Shown piece by piece: positions 58,029 to 64,000 of a stretch of 64,000 nucleotides of DNA. The stretch is from Dryas octopetala (Eukaryota; Streptophyta; Magnoliopsida; Rosales; Rosaceae). The notes under the pieces were generated by a model. That model was not told the origin of the DNA. It ran no database searches and saw only the letters and a program-made list of their open reading frames with translations. How positions within the stretch are numbered: position 1 is the first letter of the stretch; each line of letters begins with the position of its first letter. The translations under genes were made by a program, and so were the position numbers. Location: NCBI GenBank assembly GCA_963921425.1, contig OY992834.1, forward strand, positions 4,588,001 to 4,652,000, given 5' to 3'.

Positions 58029-59265
58029 AACATTACTTTTGTAGTGAGTTTTATTTTCTTGATCTGTCCACTACTACAAAATAGCAATCAGACAACGGAT
58101 TTTCACCGTTGTCTGAGTTTATAATTTACCGTCGTCTAATCGAGTGTTGTCTATTCATACCCCCAATAGACAACGGATAAAATCCGTTGTCCTGGTGCAC
58201 CTACACAACGGTTATAGATGTACCACCGTTGTATATACAACCTTTAAAATCAATGATTTGGAAGATACCGTTGTTGAGTGCCAATTTAAACATCGGTTTA
58301 TATTTAAAAACCGATGCGTATATATATGTTAAACAACAGTTATGTTAAGTAAAGAATTGGTTTTACAACTATTTTAGGTAGAAACACGAGGTGAAATAGC
58401 CATTAAAACAACGGTTTATTGTTAAAAACCGTTGTCTAATCTATTGAATAATATGTGCATTGCCATGTCTATAGGTTTTTCAAACTACGGTGTTTTATAT
58501 GAAACCGTTGTATTCATGCATTAAGAAAATTAAATATTAACCATATAACCGTTGTATATACTTATTTGGTACATCGATTTTTGGATTAGAAACTATTGTA
58601 TGAAGGTACTTAGCACAATGGCTTCTTAAGATTTGTGTGGTATGCTTAAGAATTAGACAATGGTTTATTATATTGAACCATTGTAAGTCAAGGGCACAGA
58701 CCACTCTTTTGATCGAAAAACTGTTGTATAATGTGCCTGTTTACATCTGTTTTTAGAAACTCCCAATTGTCTTTGACCACAATGCAATTATGAACAAACA
58801 ATGCAGAATCTGATTGATGAGATAGGTTGTTTTGGTACAACCATTAATTGATTCCCTTCATAATTAACATTTCTAATAAATTATACATTTACAAAATACC
58901 AATTCACAATAATAAATGATTGGAATTTCTAAAGTACCAAATAATATAAGATATTTGAAGGTAGTAATTAATTGTATATATGTACCTTGCTCTCTTAACC
59001 CAATTTCATTCACAAAAACAGCCATATATGCCATAAACAAAAACCCTCCATATATACCTTTCCAAAAAACTAGGCATCAATCTAATTAATCAACCTAATT
59101 GCTGCCATATATATATATATCAAAATATTATCCAACAGCTAGCCTATCAATCATCCCAAGATAATCTAGCAAAGTAATCAATATATCATATATACCCCAA
59201 GCTAGTCTAGCTAAACATATGGCCTACGTAAAAAAGGTGTCATGCAAAAATCCAACCAGAAATGT

Positions 59266-59355
59266 CTACATAAACTGGCCCACGAAGTTTGCCCATTCAG
59301 CCCGGACTTCATCGATATCTTCTTGGGTATAAGTGTTGTCCTGCCTTCGTTCCCA
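59266..59355 (-). other. Possible terminal exon inside the CACTA element
   Basis: After a TTTTAG acceptor the minus strand reads 29 codons and a TAG stop: WERRQDNTYTQEDIDEVRAE, then WANFVGQFM. The composition is protein-like and charged, unlike the surrounding AT-rich DNA. I do not recognise it. It could be the end of an element-encoded protein or of a captured gene. Confidence 0.35.
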
Positions 59356-61533
59356 CTAAAACAAGGCAAAGATGGAGTACTAATTAAAAATAAAATTCAA
59401 CCAAAAGTGCAAACAGTCCAGCAGAAAGAAAATAAAGATAACTGTCAACATCCAATGATTTCTACGCATTTAAAATTCTCTTTAAATACATTATATGGTT
59501 GGAAATGTGTATTTACATTGACAATCAAAGATATTTTAACATTGAATAACTTACCCGGAATTGTAAGGGACTAAAAAAGTCTTATCGTTTGAAGATAAAT
59601 AGAGTACTAATTTAAAATAAAATCCAACCCAAAATGCAAACAGTCCATCAGAAAGAAAAAAATAAAGAATATGCCCCTAATTAGGTGTATTGTGATTTCA
59701 AGCTAGCATATATAAAAAATTAAGTGCACAACTACATTAATTAAGAATCAAGCTCACAAATACCTTAATTTTATCACAACAATTTTCAGTTAGAGCAAAG
59801 TCACAAGGAATATAAGGGCAAGTGAAAAACATAGGCATGCATGAGGAATATTGCTGTCAGGTTTCAGACTTTCAGGGCAAACTTAGAAATTACACCAAAA
59901 ATGCATTCAATGTCGGATTAAGGTGATTTTGATCTTGAAATAACCATTAGGGTGTCTAGTTTCTGCTCACCAAAAATTAGATCAAAATACATCACCAAAC
60001 AGTACAGTTTTTAAAAATAGTGCAACGGAGTCAGAGAACTGCTAGTTAGAAACTTGAAATGCTTTAAACAATATATTGGAAATCATCAATGTATGCATAC
60101 TCATAAACAATATTTGGATTTAAGAAAAAGCATGACCATCGTAATGAAAAAGCATCACGATGAAATCACTTAATAGAAACTGTAAAATTGAAGTAAAAGA
60201 ATAAATTGAATCCCATGAATTAAAAAAAAAAAATAAAAACAATATATGAAGCAATATGGTTCCTTTACCTTCTTTACAATCTTGTTCACACTTTCTTTTT
60301 GCTTGATTCCCACTACAATGGCCAATAACTTTGTTGATGACTTTGAGTTCTAAACAAAAGGAGTGCAGACTGCAGAGCATACATCAACATTCAAATAAAA
60401 TAGCCAGTGAGCAGTAAAAAATTGCATTACTTACAACCCTATTCAGTGCATATCCACTGTAAATGCAGCTAAATGAGATTAAATTAAACCCAAGTATCAA
60501 ATTCTCAGGCACCCTGAAAAGTATATTATCACTACAATCAACATATAAATATTGGCTCACCTTTTTATGGGCCCCATAATTGTTGCATTACCAAGTCAGA
60601 GGTCTTGGAAACAATACCTTTAGGCAGACCCTTAATTCCATCAGGCCTGCATTGATTCTGAACGTGCATGTATGACATCATTAATCACAAATTCACAAGT
60701 ACAAATATCAGCCATTATATGCAATGAAATCATAGGAAGCCTACTGCCTACCTCTTTATAATTTATGACAACAAATTGGCTGCCAATGAAGAAATTAAGA
60801 TACAGAAAGCAAAGCCATAGAAGCAAGCAAACTACAACGAATGAACCTCCTTCTTTTAGGGTACTTATGAGAAATCCAAGAGCAAAGAAGAAAACATATA
60901 TATGAACCAAAAAAAATTAAAGGGTATGTATGTATATATCATTCTATCTCTGTTATGAAATTGGAGGTAGAAAGCCACAGAAACCCAAATGCAAAACCAA
61001 ATTGTGGTAGATGATGAATTCAAAGAACATATAAATATCTCATAAAAGCAAGAGGGGACTTACAGAAGTGGAGGCCTTCATCATCGACAATAAAACTAGC
61101 TAGCTCCTTGGTATCAACAAATTGAGAACAATCCTCAAGATATCATAAAATGCAATAAAATTTCTGCATGCAAATTTGTCAATGATCTTACAAATAATAG
61201 GTAGTGAGGATGGATACTTGAGTATAAGAGGAAGTGAGGCAAACGCGAACATTGGGATGGTAACTAGGGGCACACCCTCCATTGCTCTACTCAAAGTTTA
61301 AGAAAACCTTTCTCCTTCAAGAGTAAATGTGATTCTATTAGAAAATCAAAACCCAAAGAGCAACAACAGTAGCTAACCCCAGCCAGTTAAGCAAAGAAAA
61401 CTCCATTAACAGCCAAATAGAAAGAAGCACTTGTAGTGCTTGACTTATGCACAACTTTACTTGTAATTGGTACAAAGAAAGGAGATTGGTTTAGTACGTT
61501 ACCCAAAAAGATGAGGAGGCTTGCTTAATCTAC

Positions 61534-62935
61534 CTGAAACAGGACAAAATGGATCAAATAAAGAACTAACTGGGGCCAGCTAAACCAAAAATTCTTGTTT
61601 GTGAATTGCACCAGAGCTATCCCTTGGACTACAACATGTCTTTCTTGAATTTCAATTGCCATTTGAGCTATAATTGTTTGCAGCTTTGTTCCAACTGCTA
61701 AAATTATCTTCAACCAATACAATTGTTAGTCCTCGATCATTAATTATACATACAATATTATTATTAGATTTATTTTAAGATGCAACTTAATTAGGCATTT
61801 CATTTTAAAACTTCTTACAACTAGAGGAAGTATAGACAGCACAAACATAGCCTCCCATCCTGAAACAAAGGAAACCAATAACTAAATACTACAGTAAATA
61901 TTTTTGTTATTTAGTTTTGAGAGATTAACATCAAATAGATTAATACAGAAAATCCTTCCAATGCTGCTTCTTTATATTTTCTTCTTTTACGTTTTTCACT
62001 TTGACAAAGTGGAACTTTAGACATAATATATGAAACTGAATGAATTAATGAATGAATAGACAAAGTTCAATTTTCTTCTTAATTTTACTTCATGATTACC
62101 CAAGTTGTTATGCTAGTCTTTACAATACAACAAGCCAGATTATATCCAAGTGTTTGCATTAAATGTATATGAAACGATAGGTATAGCTTAAAGCCCTCAA
62201 TTTGATTAACTGATTTTTTTTTCATAAAACTATGAAAGAAATTGGAAGAGGAGGAGGAGTTAGTGACATCAGTCTTACAAAATAGAAGGTGACTGGTGTT
62301 TTAGTCCAGAATCTTGTGTGGTCTCTTACAAACGAAGTCTCGTGAGTAAGCCTGAACTTTGTAGGATCTGTTTAAAATAGAAAGAAAACTCCACTTTAGC
62401 ACTCAATGCATTGTAGACAAGTATAAGTACAAGCGACAAATTAACAATATTACTACCAAAGTCTAGCTAGCTTCACTAGAAATTACATTACATGACTAAT
62501 AATTGATTAATTAATTACAAAATTAAATTGAGTAGCTGTTTGTTGTGTTGTCCAATGATTTACCATTGAATTCACTATCATGTTTAGCCGATTGTTCCCA
62601 CTCCTTCCACCCACGAATCTGCAAAAACAATTATATATAATATATATATTAAGGGTAGAAAATGAATATTAAGTCATATATATTATATAACATATATGCA
62701 TCACCTCCATATCTGGAATCAATTTCAAAGACATATTTGAGAAGGTACTTAGAAGAAAATATAGATAGATAGATAGATAAAATTACCCAAATATATACTA
62801 CAAACTGATGTAAGGTGAGGAGTGACCCACCTTCAATCTTCCAAGTGTCATGGTTATGGCGTGAAATACTGCAAAGAAGAATATGAAGATGTGCAGTTGA
62901 TGTAATGCATTTGTAGATATAAGCGGCACTTGTCC
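61534..62935 (-). pseudogene. Captured MLO (mildew resistance locus O-like) gene fragment
   Basis: Five exon blocks with GT-AG borders match the plant MLO family, seven-transmembrane proteins that bind calmodulin and act as powdery-mildew susceptibility factors: 62935-62831 (starts [20 protein letters not shown]), 62618-62564 (IRGWKEWEQSAKHDSEFN), 62367-62279 (DPTKFRLTHETSFVRDHTRF), 61859-61819 (WEAMFVLSILPLV) and 61707-61534 (starts IILAVGTKLQTIIAQMAIEI, ends FVLFQ). The exons keep their introns, so this is a genomic copy and not a retrocopy. About four residues are missing in the membrane helix between FH and ITMTLGR. The exon(s) between the third and fourth blocks, which should carry the FFRQF-type loop, are absent. 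The N-terminal exons and the C-terminal calmodulin-binding region were not found. It lies wholly within the CACTA element, so it is best read as a transduplicated fragment. Confidence 0.8.
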
Positions 62936-63390
62936 CTGTATGTATCAAAATACATCCATCCATCATATTTCGATTAGACAATAAAGCAAATGGCAATCTA
63001 CCTTATAAGTAATAAGTAACACAAGTTGAATTCAGATTGTAAAGTAAGCAATCGTACTAGCTCAGAATTCAGAATGTGGGTCAAGGAAAATTGAACTGCC
63101 AACTGACCCAAATAAGCCGAGATAAAAATTGGGTTTGTATAGTGAAGGAGAGTGTATGGGTTCATGGGTAATGGGTGTCACTAGATCGAAATCATCCAAT
63201 GTGGTTTGTGAGCCAACTGGATGACAAGCACACATAGATGGTTGGTTCATAGACCTATTCATAAATCAACCATAAACAACCAAAGAAATGCCGAAATATC
63301 AGCAAGATCCAAGACTAAATTAGCTAAAACAAGAAAATCAAAGAACCCACAGAACTTACCCAGAATGATGTGCTACAGGATCGATCTTAC

Positions 63391-63443
63391 GTGATGAGTG
63401 AGTGGAGTACGCAGCTGAGGAAGATGGCAAGAGAGAAGCTCAT
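63391..63443 (-). other. Possible first exon of a transcript within the CACTA element
   Basis: On the minus strand an ATG at 63443-63441 opens MSFSLAIFLSCVLHSLIT and runs into a good GTAAGA donor at 63390. The stretch upstream on that strand (to about 63700) is pyrimidine-rich and GC-richer than the rest of the element, like a 5' leader. The hydrophobic peptide could be a signal sequence or an accident. No link to the MLO blocks is proven. Confidence 0.3.
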
Positions 63444-64000
63444 GGGACTGTGAAATCACAGCTAGGGCTTTGAGAAGGGGAGGAGATACACCTCAGAGGA
63501 AAGAAATGGAGAGACTGAGAACGAGAGACAAACCCATATAGAGGGCTAAGATCGAGAGATGGTGATGTCGTTGATGCGCGATGAAGATAGTGACGATCGA
63601 GGGACTGTGCACTATGAGGATGGTGAAGATGGAGAAGTCAAGACGGATGAATGTCTGAAGGGGTGAAGTCAGTGTGTCTGAAAGGGGTGTAGGGATGAGT
63701 GTGTCTGAAGGGCTTTGACCGTGTCTTTGATTAATGTTTCATTAATTAATTAGCGCGCCTCCGCTTTTTGCCAAATACAAAGACCCGCAAATTCTTTATT
63801 TTTGTATAATTTTTTCAACACAACGGTTTTATCTAAAACTATTGTATTTAACAATTTAGGAAAGATTCCAGGACCAAATAGTATTGGATATGATACATTT
63901 ATATCACGGTTTCTTATAAACCATTGTGTTATAAATTAAGATAACGGGTAAAATAAAAACCGTTGTCTATTGACTGTTGTCTATTTATATAATTGTAGTA

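Larger units (their letters stand above)
58069..64000. mobile_element. CACTA (En/Spm-type) transposon, nearly complete, carrying host gene exons
   Basis: The left terminus CACTACTACAAAATAG starts at 58069. The window ends in ...TATATAATTGTAGTA, whose complement TACTACAATTATATA matches the left end after its first CAC, so the right terminus should fall about three bases past the edge. Both ends have dense subterminal repeats of the ACAACGG/CCGTTGT type (for example 58093-58199 and 58409-58433 on the left; 63822-63830 and about 63958-63965 on the right). The inner part is AT-rich. I see no TNP2-type transposase, so it looks non-autonomous. On the minus strand it carries MLO exon blocks (61534-62935), a GC-richer leader near 63390-63700 and a possible last exon at 59266-59355. 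The three bases before the left end are GTC, the expected length of a CACTA target duplication. Confidence 0.85.

Noticed and set aside
61100-61294. Minus-strand frame of 64 codons inside the CACTA element, considered as an MLO C-terminal exon
   Set aside because: Its residues do not fit the MLO C-terminal helices or the calmodulin-binding region; origin unclear, so not joined to the MLO fragment.
1-64000. CRISPR arrays, bacterial operons, prophage or other prokaryotic systems
   Set aside because: Spliced plant genes throughout; repeats seen are transposon ends, MITEs and microsatellites.

Overview
The window is nuclear DNA of a flowering plant, a eudicot and probably a rosid. Genes have many small GT-AG introns, intergenic DNA is AT-rich and full of small DNA transposons, and the encoded proteins belong to plant-specific or plant-typical families (PIP1 aquaporin, WOX homeodomain, HSPRO, HXXXD/BAHD acyltransferase, SYP31 syntaxin). 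A Rosaceae source is a guess; nothing here fixes the species.

Layout. 1-3.4 kb: decayed DNA with a frameshifted polynucleotide phosphorylase fragment, unassigned exon-like pieces and a CACTA transposon end at 3442. 4.9-7.8 kb (-): SYP31 Golgi syntaxin. 9.35-11.1 kb (+): ribosomal stalk protein P0. 17.9-19.4 kb (+): intronless HSPRO gene. 22.7-25.2 kb (+): TPR-like protein. 26.2-28.9 kb (-): GT64 glycosyltransferase. 34.1-35.3 kb (+): PIP1 aquaporin. 37.8-40.4 kb (+): eIF3f. 44.7-45.4 kb (+): WOX5/WOX7-type homeodomain gene. 47.2-50.0 kb (+): proteasome lid subunit RPN8. 50.7-51.3 kb (-): small membrane-anchored FAS1-domain protein. 53.1-54.6 kb (-): intronless HXXXD acyltransferase. 58.07 kb to the right edge: about 6 kb of a CACTA (En/Spm-type) transposon that carries, on the minus strand, several spliced exon blocks of an MLO gene.

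The genes do not form an operon-like unit; their link is ancestry. From memory of the Arabidopsis map, HXXXD - eIF3f - HSPRO2 - RPP0A lie together on chromosome 2, SYP31 - WOX7 - RPN8A on chromosome 5, RPP0C - WOX5 - RPN8B on chromosome 3, and HSPRO1 next to a GT64 gene on chromosome 3. The window therefore looks like an unfractionated version of a block that was duplicated and thinned in Arabidopsis. RPP0, eIF3f and RPN8 have TGGGCY (site II) motifs upstream, and two of them also a telo-box, as expected of growth-coupled housekeeping genes.

The most unusual content is the gene-carrying CACTA element at the right end, and the possibly similar situation at the left end (PNPase fragment beside another CACTA terminus). 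Exon borders were set by eye from splice consensus and protein family conservation. All coding totals given are multiples of three.
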